Assembly (NCBI GenBank): GCA_965277855.1
Contig: OZ255847.1
Coordinates: forward strand, 1,178,001-1,242,000
Length of the DNA: 64,000 nt
DNA from: Bog-105 sp965277855
Lineage (GTDB): Bacteria; Acidobacteriota; Terriglobia; Bryobacterales; Bryobacteraceae
Direction of reading: 5' to 3'
Positions 27,010 to 35,040 of the stretch are shown here, piece by piece; the stretch's first letter is position 1, and each line of letters opens with the position of its first letter. The notes below the pieces were generated by a model. It had not been told where the DNA came from. It ran no database searches and saw only the letters and a program-made list of their open reading frames with translations. The translations under genes were made by a program, and so were the position numbers.

Positions 27010-28014
27010 CTAGCGCCCGAGCCGTTCAATCAATTGTTTGTAAAGATCGACGGCTTCGAGAAGCTGATTTTTTGGAATACGTTCTTCGGAGGTATGCGCC
27101 ACATGGATGCTGCCGGGGCCAACCAGAAACGGCTCACCCCAGACACCGTTGAAAGCGGGGATGTCGGTGGTGAAGGCTACAACAGTGGTCGCGAGGCCAT
27201 CAAGCGAGCCGAGACGGACAGCGGGGATGAACAAGACTTCTTCGGCGCGCGTGTCTGGGGCGGCTGCGCGTTCGATGTGGCGTCGCAGTTCCGCGGCATC
27301 GTCGACGACGCGGATGAGTAGTTCGGCGCGCGCCGAATCGGGGATCACATTCGGGGCGCGACCGCCCTCAATGCGACCGATATTCAAAGTGCTCGGACCC
27401 AGCAGTTCGTCGGAAGGCAAGGCCACGCCGCGAATACGGGCGAGTGATTCGAGCAGCTTTTCAATCGCCGATTCGCCGAGCTCGGGATAGGCCGAGTGAG
27501 CCATGCGCCCTTGCGCAATAAGTTCATAGCGCAAAGCGCCTTTCGAGCCTAGCGCCAGTTTATTTTCCGTAGGCTCGCCATTGATCAGAAACTTGCTACC
27601 GCGCGGCGTTTTGGCGGCGGCGTGCGCACCGGCACTGTTGCGCTCTTCGCCCACGACAAGTAGCAATCCAAAGTTGCGCTTGCCCGCGATGAGCAACTGC
27701 TCGACGGCAGTGATCATGGCGGCAGTAATGCCCTTGGTATCGCACGCGCCCCGGCCCCAGATATGAGTGGCATCTTCACGGGCCGGAATGAAGGGTGGGA
27801 CAGTGTCCATGTGCGTGGAAAGCGTTACCGTCGGATCGCCGAAACTAACAAAAATATTGTCGCGATCAGGCTCCACCGGCAGGCGTTCCGCATGACCGTC
27901 GAAACGTTTTACGAGATCGGCCAGGTAATCCCAAAGAAAGTTCGAAACGGCCAGCTCATTCGGCGTAATCGATTCGATATCGATGAGCTTTTGAGTAAGT
28001 TCGAAGGGATGCAT
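27010..28014 (-). CDS. M20-family metallohydrolase (DapE/ArgE-like deacylase)
   Basis: A two-zinc amidohydrolase. Metal and catalytic residues are visible: LSTHMDTVPP, GRGACDTKG, the GEERNSAG pair and INGEPTENKL. A dimerisation domain begins near ALRYELIAQGRMAHSAYP, and the last ligand is in VAHTSEERI. At 334 aa it is somewhat shorter than DapE. Being first in an operon with asd and lysC, it is likely to cleave N-succinyl- or N-acetyl-diaminopimelate. ArgE or another amide substrate cannot be excluded. Confidence 0.82.
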   Translation of the reverse strand: MHPFELTQKLIDIESITPNELAVSNFLWDYLADLVKRFDGHAERLPVEPDRDNIFVSFGDPTVTLSTHMDTVPPFIPAREDATHIWGRGACDTKGITAAMITAVEQLLIAGKRNFGLLLVVGEERNSAGAHAAAKTPRGSKFLINGEPTENKLALGSKGALRYELIAQGRMAHSAYPELGESAIEKLLESLARIRGVALPSDELLGPSTLNIGRIEGGRAPNVIPDSARAELLIRVVDDAAELRRHIERAAAPDTRAEEVLFIPAVRLGSLDGLATTVVAFTTDIPAFNGVWGEPFLVGPGSIHVAHTSEERIPKNQLLEAVDLYKQLIERLGR

Positions 28015-28422
28015 AACTCGGGCGGGAACGCGTCGCCGGGCAGAGACTTGGCTTTGAAGGCCAGCATAGCAGAGGGTTGCGGAATCAGGCCGCGAGGTTC
28101 ACGGCTGTCCTGAGAGCAGGTCGATCAACAAATCAATCCCTTCAGCCACGCTGCCATGTCCTTTTTCCTTGCGCATCCGGCTGCCGGCATTAGGTCAATC
28201 AGGCCATGGACGGAAGCTTAGATAAGGCCGGTGAGAGGCACGCATGACATCGGCGGGAGCGCGCCTGATTCCTGGCATTCCCGCACGATACCTGCAAGAT
28301 CCGGCCTACGAGGCCGGCGCAGTTCGCGGAACTGCCCCACGAGAGCCAGGAAAGATGGGCACAGCAAGGAATTTGGGGGCGTCAAGCTGGATGAGACATG
28401 CATCTACGTGTCAAGGAGAAAG
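28015..28422. other. Intergenic region between M20 hydrolase and MBL-fold genes
   Basis: About 408 nt with no gene I can support. The long open frame running in from 28231 is an artefactual extension of the downstream gene. The stretch contains copy 1 of a two-hairpin repeat (28301-28359). Confidence 0.6.
28301..28359 (+). repeat. REP-like double-hairpin element, copy 1
   Basis: Contains two adjacent palindromes: CCGGCC-TACGA-GGCCGG, then GCAGTT-CGCGG-AACTGC, followed by CCCAC and a tail ending AAAGATGGG. Nearly the same sequence in the same orientation occurs at 42224-42291. The copies differ by one base over the first 40 and by an indel of about 9 bases in the tail. Intergenic, with the look of a REP/BIME-type element. 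Confidence 0.75.
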
Positions 28423-29406
28423 ATGGCGAACCGCTATTACCAGGGACCGCGATCGGATCATTTCGACGGCGAACGCTTCTTCCATCCAGGCCTGCCCTCT
28501 TCCGACAAGAGCCTGCTCCAATTGCTGCGTTGGCGCATGCTGGGCAGGAGGGCGGAGTGGCCCAAGACACTGCCGGCCCGCGCCCGATTGCGTCCAGCGG
28601 AGCATGTGGACGGCGTACAAATATATGCGATCGGTCACGCTTCTCTGCTGCTGCAGATTAACGGCAGCAACATTCTTGTCGATCCGGTGTGGGCCGAGCG
28701 AGCCAGCCCCTTCCGACGCCTCGGACCGCTCCGGCGAAATCCGCCGGCAATCGACTTTGACGATCTCCCGCCTATCCATAGCGTCCTAGTGACACACAAC
28801 CACTACGACCACCTGGACGTGCCTGCGATCAAACGACTGTGGGAAGCTCACCGTCCGCTGATTCTGAGCCCTTTGGGAAACGACAGTATCATTCGAACCG
28901 CTGCTCCTCAGGTGGCGGTGAAGACGGGCGATTGGTGGGATAGCTTCTCGCTATCGCACGGCATACGCGCTACGATCGTTCCCGCTTACCACTGGTCAGC
29001 TCGCCGGATGGGCGATCGGCGTATGGCTCTCTGGGGCGGGTTCGTGCTTGAAACGCCGGCAGGTCCGATTTACTGCGCCGGGGACACTGCTTACCGAGAT
29101 GGGAAGATCTTTCGTGAAGTTCGTGAGCGCTTCGGGCGCCCGGCAGTTGCCATCCTGCCGATTGGTGCTTATGCGCCACGATGGTTCATGCGGACCCAGC
29201 ATGTCGATCCAGAGGAGGCCATGCAGATTGCCCTGGACTGCGGAGCGCGCCAGGTGCTGGGCATTCATTGGGGCACGTTCCCTCTGACCGACGAGCCGTA
29301 CCAGGAGCCACAAGAACGGCTCGACGCCGCGGCTCGTACAGCATCTCTCGCCGGCGCCAGCAGTGTTGCCCTTTCGGCGGGCGACACCTGGGAACTTCAG
29401 ATGTAA
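28423..29406 (+). CDS. MBL-fold metal-dependent hydrolase (UlaG/NAPE-PLD-like)
   Basis: A 327 aa metallo-beta-lactamase-fold hydrolase. The zinc motif is VTHNHYDHLD; a further ligand Asp is in YCAGDTAYRD, and the last His in LGIHWGTF. The N-terminal part (GPRSDHFDGERFFHP) and IGHASLLLQ match the branch annotated as N-acyl-phosphatidylethanolamine phospholipase D-like or UlaG-like. I chose ATG 28423, with AAGGAG just upstream; the longer frame reads across a repeat. It is 58 nt before bluB. Substrate unknown. Confidence 0.88.
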   Translation: MANRYYQGPRSDHFDGERFFHPGLPSSDKSLLQLLRWRMLGRRAEWPKTLPARARLRPAEHVDGVQIYAIGHASLLLQINGSNILVDPVWAERASPFRRLGPLRRNPPAIDFDDLPPIHSVLVTHNHYDHLDVPAIKRLWEAHRPLILSPLGNDSIIRTAAPQVAVKTGDWWDSFSLSHGIRATIVPAYHWSARRMGDRRMALWGGFVLETPAGPIYCAGDTAYRDGKIFREVRERFGRPAVAILPIGAYAPRWFMRTQHVDPEEAMQIALDCGARQVLGIHWGTFPLTDEPYQEPQERLDAAARTASLAGASSVALSAGDTWELQM

Positions 29407-29464
29407 CGAATGAGCTGAGACTATTCGTTCTGTTTCGGGGTGAGTGGGAAAATGAGCGGAGCAC

Positions 29465-30103
29465 ATGCCGGACACCGAAAGATTCAGCGAACAGTTTCGC
29501 GAACAATTCCGGGATCTTCTCAGGTGGCGGCGAGATGTTCGACGATTTAAGGCAGAGCCTCTGCCCGCAGGCCTGCTCGAAGAAATTCTCAGACTGACCA
29601 GCTTCGCGCCCTCAGTTGGGCTGAGTGAGGGGTGGCGTTATGTGTTGATCAGTCGTCCCGAGATGCGCGCCGAAATACGCGCGGATTTCGAGAAAGCAAA
29701 CGCTCGGGCGCTTACCGGCTATTCCGGCGAGCAGGCGGCCCTGTATGCGCGCCTGAAGTTATGCGGTCTTGATTCCGCTCCGGTGCATTTGGCGGCGTTC
29801 GCGGACCGTGCTACGACGCAGGGCTCAGGTCTCGGATGCCACACGATGCCCGAGATGCTCGACTACTCGGTGGTTGCCGCAGTAACGACCTTGTGGCTGG
29901 CCGCTCGCGCATATGGGGTCGGTATGGGCTGGGTATCCATTCTGAATCCGGAGCGGGTGAGCGCGATTCTTGCCGTACCGGCCGAATGGCATCTGGTGGC
30001 ATATCTTTGTATCGGCTACCCCGAGCGGGAATCGCCGGCCCCTGAATTAGAAGAAGCGGGCTGGGAAAAACGCCGCAAGGAAGTCTCTCTTGTTGAGCGT
30101 TGA
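29465..30103 (+). CDS. bluB: 5,6-Dimethylbenzimidazole synthase
   Basis: An oxygen-dependent flavin-fragmenting enzyme that makes the lower ligand of cobalamin. Family landmarks are FRDLLRWRRDVRRF, FAPSVGLSEGWRY, a YARLKLCGLDSAPVHLAAF segment, and TMPEMLDYSVVAA with WLAARAYGVGMGWVSIL. 212 aa. The usual SQPW is SEGW here. No other cobalamin gene is in the window; the neighbours are an MBL-fold hydrolase and a GNAT protein. The enzyme belongs to the nitroreductase superfamily, so a divergent nitroreductase is the alternative. Confidence 0.88.
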   Translation: MPDTERFSEQFREQFRDLLRWRRDVRRFKAEPLPAGLLEEILRLTSFAPSVGLSEGWRYVLISRPEMRAEIRADFEKANARALTGYSGEQAALYARLKLCGLDSAPVHLAAFADRATTQGSGLGCHTMPEMLDYSVVAAVTTLWLAARAYGVGMGWVSILNPERVSAILAVPAEWHLVAYLCIGYPERESPAPELEEAGWEKRRKEVSLVER

Positions 30104-30126
30104 TCTCTGCGGAGGACACTGTTGAT

Positions 30127-30603
30127 TTGAAGTCTCCAGTAGAAGTCACCCGCGCGAGCGCTTTGCATTCAGTAGATGCCCGGACTCTGCTGAACGAATA
30201 CTATCGTGAAGTTGGAGTCACACAGAGGGACTCGCCGGAGAGCATCCATCAATTCCTTACCAATCCGGATTCAGGTTTGTGGATAGCATATGTGGGGGAC
30301 GTGCCTGCGGGCTGCGTGGTGTTGCGCCCGTTGCCGGGCGTCCTCTCCGCCGGAGAATGCAAGCGCCTTTACGTGCGCGCTCAATTTCGGCGGCAGGGTA
30401 TCGCGGAGGCCTTGCTGGGAGCCATAGAGGACTATGGCAGAAAGCTCTCCTTTTCCTGGATATACCTGGATAGCAAGGACGATCTTGCCGCGGCAATTGC
30501 CCTCTACCGGCAGAGAGGTTATGAGCCGTGCGAACGATACAACGACAATGCTGACGCCTCGGTATTCCTGAGAAAAGCGCTCGTCCTCAGTAAGCGGTCC
30601 TAG
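30127..30603 (+). CDS. GNAT-family N-acetyltransferase
   Basis: A single GNAT domain of about 158 aa. The acetyl-CoA binding motif A is RLYVRAQFRRQGIAEALL, preceded by the strand AGCVVLRPL and followed by YLDSKDDLAAAIALYRQRGYE. The start is uncertain: a TTG at 30100 overlaps bluB, but GGAGG at 30111-30115 points to TTG 30127. Probably cotranscribed with bluB. Acceptor substrate unknown. Confidence 0.85.
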   Translation: MKSPVEVTRASALHSVDARTLLNEYYREVGVTQRDSPESIHQFLTNPDSGLWIAYVGDVPAGCVVLRPLPGVLSAGECKRLYVRAQFRRQGIAEALLGAIEDYGRKLSFSWIYLDSKDDLAAAIALYRQRGYEPCERYNDNADASVFLRKALVLSKRS

Positions 30604-30679
30604 TGGCTTGTCCCGATGAGTTCGTTGGCATAATTAATTGCTCCCTCGCGATCGCGGCTCGGTTGGATTGCTCCATTGA

Positions 30680-31105
30680 CTAAGACGGTTTCAACGTTGC
30701 GATCAAGCGCCAGTTCTCCAGGGCGGCTTTTCGATGCGGGTCCGCATCGCGCTTGTATTCGTCGCTCTCCACAACAACGCGGAATGCTGCAAAGTTGGGG
30801 TACTCGACGAGGACCAAATCGTCCCATGATTCATCGGCGGGGCCGACGAGGGTCGCAAGCGCAGCGCCAATAAATATCGGCCGGATATTCTTTGTGCTCT
30901 CCGAACGAGCCGCGATTTCATTGAACGCCCCAGCGTAGCGCTGGTAGTAAGCTTCCCGTCCGGAGCAAGGCCCGAATTCAGTGCGATCGCCGTAATCAGC
31001 GTGCTCCCTATAGCGGACCAGGTTAAGCATGACGATGGGCGTGTTTTCGGGGATCAGCCCAGCGCCAGCCGAGATATTTTGTGCTTCTAATTCGGTCGTT
31101 TTCAT
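30680..31105 (-). CDS. DUF1330 domain protein
   Basis: A 141 aa soluble protein with a ferredoxin-like dimeric alpha/beta-barrel fold expected for DUF1330. Blocks are PIVMLNLVRYREHADYG, the YYQRYAGAF helix, and the LVLVEYPNFAAFRVVVESDEYK segment, where DUF1330 proteins usually have a similar ERF/YP-S turn. Function is not established for the family. It is downstream of the alpha/beta hydrolase gene by 53 nt and both face the divergent TetR gene. Confidence 0.8.
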   Translation of the reverse strand: MKTTELEAQNISAGAGLIPENTPIVMLNLVRYREHADYGDRTEFGPCSGREAYYQRYAGAFNEIAARSESTKNIRPIFIGAALATLVGPADESWDDLVLVEYPNFAAFRVVVESDEYKRDADPHRKAALENWRLIATLKPS

Positions 31106-31158
31106 CAGTTGCTTTTCTTTTGGATTTCTTGTATTTCATAAGCGGACGAAGCGCGAGT

Positions 31159-31890
31159 TCACTTCGAGCCGCCACTTGCCCAGTGCTGCTCGAGGGCTTG
31201 TGCGACTTCGGCCGGCCTTTCGAGGAGGAACCAGTGTCCAGTGTCAAACTTCAGAATGCGGCGTGCTTTAGTGTCACGCCCCAGGTAGTCTGCAAATGCG
31301 ACCGGACAAGCTTCGTCCGAAACTCCCCAGAGGACCAGGCCAGGGGAGGTGATGCGCGCGAGTCCGGGTTCCCATTCGCTGCCGACAGTCACTGCGGATC
31401 GGTATAGGCGGAGGATGCAGTCCTTCATGGTGGCATCGATATGAGCCGGCACTTCTCTGGCAAGGTCCTCGGGAACGCCAAGCTGCTCCAGTCGCCGGCT
31501 GAACTGCTTAGGATCGAGCTTCGCCATCCACTCCTCACCGGCGCCGGGGGTCTGAAAGATCTTTGCGAGCTCATGCCACTCGTAATCCTTGCTGACCGGC
31601 CCAGCGCCCGCCGCCCAGGTCCGAACGAGATCAGGCCGGAGAGACGCGACGCGAACGGTCAGGATGCATCCCCAGTCATGACCGACAAGGTCGACGGGTT
31701 CGGACTGCTGTTCCAACTGGCGGATGATCCAGTCGACGTATTCCTCCTTGGTAGCGGTGAAGCCGGCAGGAACGGGGCTGTCAAAACCGGGCAGGGCGAG
31801 CGCGACGACATCACTCCGAGATAGCTGCTGGAGCACTCGATTCCAAACACGATACGTGTCCGGAACGCCATGTATAAAGATCGCGGGCAT
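31159..31890 (-). CDS. Alpha/beta hydrolase, epoxide hydrolase/dehalogenase-like
   Basis: A 243 aa alpha/beta-fold enzyme. It has the oxyanion-hole FIHGVPDTYRVWN, the nucleophile elbow GHDWGC with aspartate as likely nucleophile, an acid region near LWGVSDEACP, and the catalytic His in FDTGHWFLLERP. The Asp elbow favours epoxide hydrolase or haloalkane dehalogenase chemistry over esterase. The start is ATG 31890, which has an AAAGGA site 8 nt upstream; the 9-residue longer frame starts at TTG. It is divergent from a TetR gene. Confidence 0.86.
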   Translation of the reverse strand: MPAIFIHGVPDTYRVWNRVLQQLSRSDVVALALPGFDSPVPAGFTATKEEYVDWIIRQLEQQSEPVDLVGHDWGCILTVRVASLRPDLVRTWAAGAGPVSKDYEWHELAKIFQTPGAGEEWMAKLDPKQFSRRLEQLGVPEDLAREVPAHIDATMKDCILRLYRSAVTVGSEWEPGLARITSPGLVLWGVSDEACPVAFADYLGRDTKARRILKFDTGHWFLLERPAEVAQALEQHWASGGSK

Positions 31891-31984
31891 TACGTTTTTC
31901 CTTTCTGTTTTTCGCAAACACCGAGTTTGTGTTTGAGCAGCTTATCGTAAAGGTATTCTTGATTTGGCAGGAGAAGCTCCTTGG

Positions 31985-32060
31985 CTGACGAAATATCATA
32001 GTGACACTTTATAGTTACGTTGTCAATAATTACTTTGTGATGAACTGTATGTTTATGTCT
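31985..32060. promoter_or_regulatory. AT-rich divergent promoter/operator region (hydrolase and tetR)
   Basis: Much more AT-rich than its surroundings. TGACA (32002-32006) and TGTCA (32021-32025) form an inverted repeat with a 14-nt spacer. TTGACA reads on the minus strand at 32021-32026 as a -35 candidate for the hydrolase. I cannot place a good -10 with certainty. Binding by the adjacent TetR is inferred. Confidence 0.35.
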
Positions 32061-32074
32061 CACGGTGACGGCCC

Positions 32075-32650
32075 GTGGCCCTGAAGCAGACGGCGGCTGA
32101 CGCGACCCTCCGGCGAGACCAGATCATCAAGGCCGGAACGGACGTGTTTCTGCGGTATGGCCATGCGCGCACCACCATGGGCGATGTCGCCGAAGAGGCG
32201 GGCATCTCGCGGCCGGCGCTCTATTTGATATTCCCACGCAAGGAAGATATCTTCGCCGCGGTTATCGAGCGCCTGATTGAGGACAAACTGCAGGAGTGGC
32301 GGGAAACGTTGCCGCGCTTCCGCAGTCTGGATCGGAAGCTGCACTTCTGCTGCGAGCAATGGGCCGGGGAGGGATACGACTTGACCAAAGCACATCCAGA
32401 CGCGCGGGATGTGTTCAATCTGGCATTTGTTCCGGTCAAGCAGATGTACTCAAATCTGGAAGCGTTTCTGGCCGAACTTCTGCGAGATGCCGTAGCCGCT
32501 TCAAAGCTGAAGACGACACCGGCCGAACTGGCGCGCGTTCTGATTTTTGCTATGCGCGGATTCAGAGACATTGCAGAAGATGGAGCACACATGCGGCGCT
32601 TGATTGCATTGCAGGTGGAGGTTGTCCTGGCGTCGTTGAAGGCCAAATAA
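32075..32650 (+). CDS. TetR/AcrR-family transcriptional regulator
   Basis: 191 aa. The N-terminal helix-turn-helix is typical: IIKAGTDVFLRYGHARTTMGDVAEEAG, then SRPALYLIFPRKEDIF. The C-terminal ligand domain (about 60-190) is not closely recognisable. It begins at GTG 32075 and is divergent from the alpha/beta hydrolase/DUF1330 unit, the standard layout for a repressor controlling its neighbours. Ligand unknown. Confidence 0.92.
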   Translation: MALKQTAADATLRRDQIIKAGTDVFLRYGHARTTMGDVAEEAGISRPALYLIFPRKEDIFAAVIERLIEDKLQEWRETLPRFRSLDRKLHFCCEQWAGEGYDLTKAHPDARDVFNLAFVPVKQMYSNLEAFLAELLRDAVAASKLKTTPAELARVLIFAMRGFRDIAEDGAHMRRLIALQVEVVLASLKAK

Positions 32651-32722
32651 ATCTCCGGGCCGGTCACAGGTGGTCAATTTCTTACAATCCGGCGCAGCCT
32701 AATCCGTAGCAGAATCAGAAAT

Positions 32723-33136
32723 ATGTCTGCTACCAAAGCGATCCCCGACGGTTATCACAGCCTGCAACCGTATGTGATGTTCCAAGGCTGTGCGGCCGCG
32801 ATCGATTTTTATGTCAAGGCGTTCGACGCCAGAGAAAAAATGCGCATGACCAACGAGGAAGGTTTAATCAAACATGCCGAAATCGAGATCGGCGACTCGG
32901 TGATGATGATGGCGGATGAAGCGCCTGCGATGGAGGCCTTTGGCCCTGGGCATTTCGGCGGTTCGCCTGTCTCAATGATGCTTTACATGGAAGACTGCGA
33001 TGCCGTGTACCGGCGAGCGCTAGAGGCGGGAGGGGAAAGTATTCGGGCGCCGTCGGATCAAGATTACGGAGACCGGATGGCGGGTGTAAGAGATCCGTTT
33101 GGCTATAAGTGGTGGATCGCCACTCACATCAAATGA
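32723..33136 (+). CDS. VOC-family (PhnB-like) protein
   Basis: 137 aa, a vicinal-oxygen-chelate fold of the PhnB/glyoxalase type. It opens with YHSLQPYVMFQGCAAAIDFYVKAF and ends with DRMAGVRDPFGYKWWIATH. A TACAAT at 32683-32688 is a candidate -10. It overlaps the YjbR-like gene in an ATGA. Such proteins are often annotated as glyoxalase or 3-demethylubiquinone methyltransferase-like; the actual activity is unknown. Confidence 0.88.
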   Translation: MSATKAIPDGYHSLQPYVMFQGCAAAIDFYVKAFDAREKMRMTNEEGLIKHAEIEIGDSVMMMADEAPAMEAFGPGHFGGSPVSMMLYMEDCDAVYRRALEAGGESIRAPSDQDYGDRMAGVRDPFGYKWWIATHIK

Positions 33137-33474
33137 CAGCCGATCAATTCCGAACTCTGGCGCTGGCGTTGCCTGAAGCGACCGAAGGGTCGCACATGGA
33201 CCATCCGGATTTTCGGGTGGCCGGGAAAATCTTCGCGACCTTGTCTTACCCGGACGAGGGTTGGGGGATGGTGAAGCTTTCGCCGGAACAGCAGCACGAA
33301 GCGATGCAACTCCATCCGGGATTGTTCGAGCCGGCAAAAGGCGCCTGGGGCCGTCAGGGGAGCACGCTGGTGCATCTGGCGGCCGCTGATGCCGGCACGG
33401 TCGGGGAAGCGCTAAAAATGGCCTGGACAGAATGCGGAAAGAAGAAAGCGCGCGCTAGAAAACGTGGCAGGTGA
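33133..33474 (+). CDS. MmcQ/YjbR-family protein
   Basis: 113 aa with the CyaY-like double-wing fold expected of the family. Blocks are LALALPEATEGSHMDHPDFRV, KIFATL, and WGMVKLSPEQQ, ending in a lysine/arginine-rich tail. I chose ATG 33133 because it overlaps the VOC stop in ATGA; the longer frame adds eight residues read across that gene. A DNA-binding role has been proposed for the family but is not secure. Probably cotranscribed with the VOC gene. Confidence 0.85.
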   Translation: MTADQFRTLALALPEATEGSHMDHPDFRVAGKIFATLSYPDEGWGMVKLSPEQQHEAMQLHPGLFEPAKGAWGRQGSTLVHLAAADAGTVGEALKMAWTECGKKKARARKRGR

Positions 33475-33645
33475 GGATTGCAGGTCCTATTCTGAACTGC
33501 GAACGACGACGCCGTGCAGAGGATTAACCTTCCGACTTCGACGTGCGCGATTTCGACCTCTCGCCGACGGCTATGAAGTTGTTCTCGAGGAGCGCTCGGA
33601 TGTAGACGGATCGCGGTCATCGAGGGGCAGATCACTAGTGCGGTG

Positions 33646-33663
33646 ACAGGCGAAAACGCCTGT
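33646..33663 (+). terminator. Perfect hairpin upstream of dapB
   Basis: ACAGGCG-AAAA-CGCCTGT, a 7-bp perfect stem with a 4-nt loop, lies in the 254-nt gap between the YjbR-like gene and dapB. The T-run that follows is weak. It may end the VOC/YjbR transcript or be a leader element. Confidence 0.4.
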
Positions 33664-33728
33664 TCTACGAGAGACCAGGAGCGTTTTTTGGATTCCAGTC
33701 CTTTTACTATGGGAAATGACGTACGCTT

Positions 33729-34403
33729 ATGGCCCAACAGCTTACTCTGATCGGCTACGGCAAGATGAACCGCCTCATCGACCAGCTATCGCCGGAGTAC
33801 GGTTTCGAAGTCGTCCAACGCCTGACCACCGGCAACCATCAGGAGTCATTAAAGACCTCTGACGCGGCCATCGAGTTTACCCATCCCGCCAGCGCTCCGG
33901 CCAACATCAGGCGGCTCGCCGAAGCAAAGATTCCAGCGGTCTGCGGCACGACCGGTTGGTTCGAAACCCTGCCGCAAGTTTCCGCTTTCGTCAATGAACA
34001 ACAAAGCGCGCTCGTCTGGAGCCCTAATTTTTCGGTGGGTGTAGCAGTCTTTCGCCGTCTGGCGGGTTTAGCGGCCGAGTTACTGAAGAACGAATCCGAA
34101 TACGGCGCGTGGGCTTGGGAAATTCATCATGACACCAAGAAAGACGCGCCTTCCGGTACGCTTAAGCAGCTTGTCGAGGCGATGCGCAAGAACGGCTATC
34201 AGCGCCCAATCGATAGCAGTTCCAGCCGGGCCGGGAAGCATCCCGGCACCCATGAAATTGGCTTTGATTCTGCTGCCGACACGATCACGCTGCGTCACGC
34301 CGCCCGCAGCCGCGAAGGATTTGCCCGTGGCGCTCTCAGGTCCGCTCGCTGGCTTCTTGGTCGTAAGGGCGTTTATACGTTTGACGACGTCCTGGGCTTT
34401 TAA
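33729..34403 (+). CDS. dapB: 4-Hydroxy-tetrahydrodipicolinate reductase (short form)
   Basis: Reduces HTPA to tetrahydrodipicolinate in the DAP/lysine pathway. The catalytic block is clear: EIHHDTKKDAPSGT; FTHPASAPANI, CGTTGW and WSPNFSVGV also match. At 224 aa it is about 45 residues shorter than the E. coli enzyme. The nucleotide loop reads GYGKMN in place of the common GxxGRMG, so cofactor binding may differ in detail. It lies apart from the lysC-asd operon and starts after TACTAT at 33705-33710, a possible -10. Confidence 0.92.
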   Translation: MAQQLTLIGYGKMNRLIDQLSPEYGFEVVQRLTTGNHQESLKTSDAAIEFTHPASAPANIRRLAEAKIPAVCGTTGWFETLPQVSAFVNEQQSALVWSPNFSVGVAVFRRLAGLAAELLKNESEYGAWAWEIHHDTKKDAPSGTLKQLVEAMRKNGYQRPIDSSSSRAGKHPGTHEIGFDSAADTITLRHAARSREGFARGALRSARWLLGRKGVYTFDDVLGF

Positions 34404-34423
34404 GCAAACAGAGCGAGAATTCT

Positions 34424-34981
34424 CTAATCCGGCAACTCGATCTGAAAAATTGCCGCCGTCTTGATTGACCCTGCGAGTGGATGAGGCAGGCGGAGAGTAT
34501 CGCTGGCGATTGATGATTCGTCATTGCCTCGAAAAACCTTGATCAGATGTTTCTTCGGATCGATAATCCATGTTTCCACGACTTCCCGCTCACGATAAAG
34601 ATCGATCTTTTTACTCAACTTCCGATTGGCAGGAGAGACCACTTCGACAACCAGGATCGGCGGTGCAGATAGGAATTGATCCGTCTCACATGCCTTCTTC
34701 CATTGTTCTTTCGTGACGACGAGCACGTCGGGTGCGGGCATGCTGTTGGCACTTGAAAAACGCAAATTTGTGTTTGTCTGTGCGGTGTAGTCCTGGGCTT
34801 TGAGCGCCTGCGTAAGTAGCGTTAATAGATTCTTGACGACTTGTTGATGGAGTGGCTTCGGTTGCGGCGACATGACGATTCGGCCATAAATGAGTTGATC
34901 GCGGAGGCCGGGGAAGCCCTCGAATTCCTCGTACTGCTCGACCGTGATCGGCGGCGCTTTTGAGGCATTTGGCATAGCCAC
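34424..34981 (-). CDS. Uma2-family (DUF820) putative nuclease
   Basis: 185 aa with a PD-(D/E)XK-like fold. The expected acidic and lysine residues are seen in LIYGRIVMSP, MPAPDVLVV, the ILVVEVVSPANRKLSKKIDLYRE core and VVETWIIDP. Members are common in cyanobacteria and Acidobacteria with no settled function. It is convergent with dapB and separated by 20 nt. A second, clearly different member lies at 41509, beyond the glycan genes. Confidence 0.88.
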   Translation of the reverse strand: MAMPNASKAPPITVEQYEEFEGFPGLRDQLIYGRIVMSPQPKPLHQQVVKNLLTLLTQALKAQDYTAQTNTNLRFSSANSMPAPDVLVVTKEQWKKACETDQFLSAPPILVVEVVSPANRKLSKKIDLYREREVVETWIIDPKKHLIKVFRGNDESSIASDTLRLPHPLAGSIKTAAIFQIELPD

Positions 34982-35040
34982 GATGCTATCTTAGAATGCT
35001 AAATCGCGGTTGTCGCCACGTCGATACGGGATGTTTGCAT

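Noticed and set aside
28231..28422. 64-residue N-terminal extension of the MBL-fold protein
   Set aside because: It reads through the double-hairpin repeat, shows no family similarity, and ATG 28423 has its own ribosome site.
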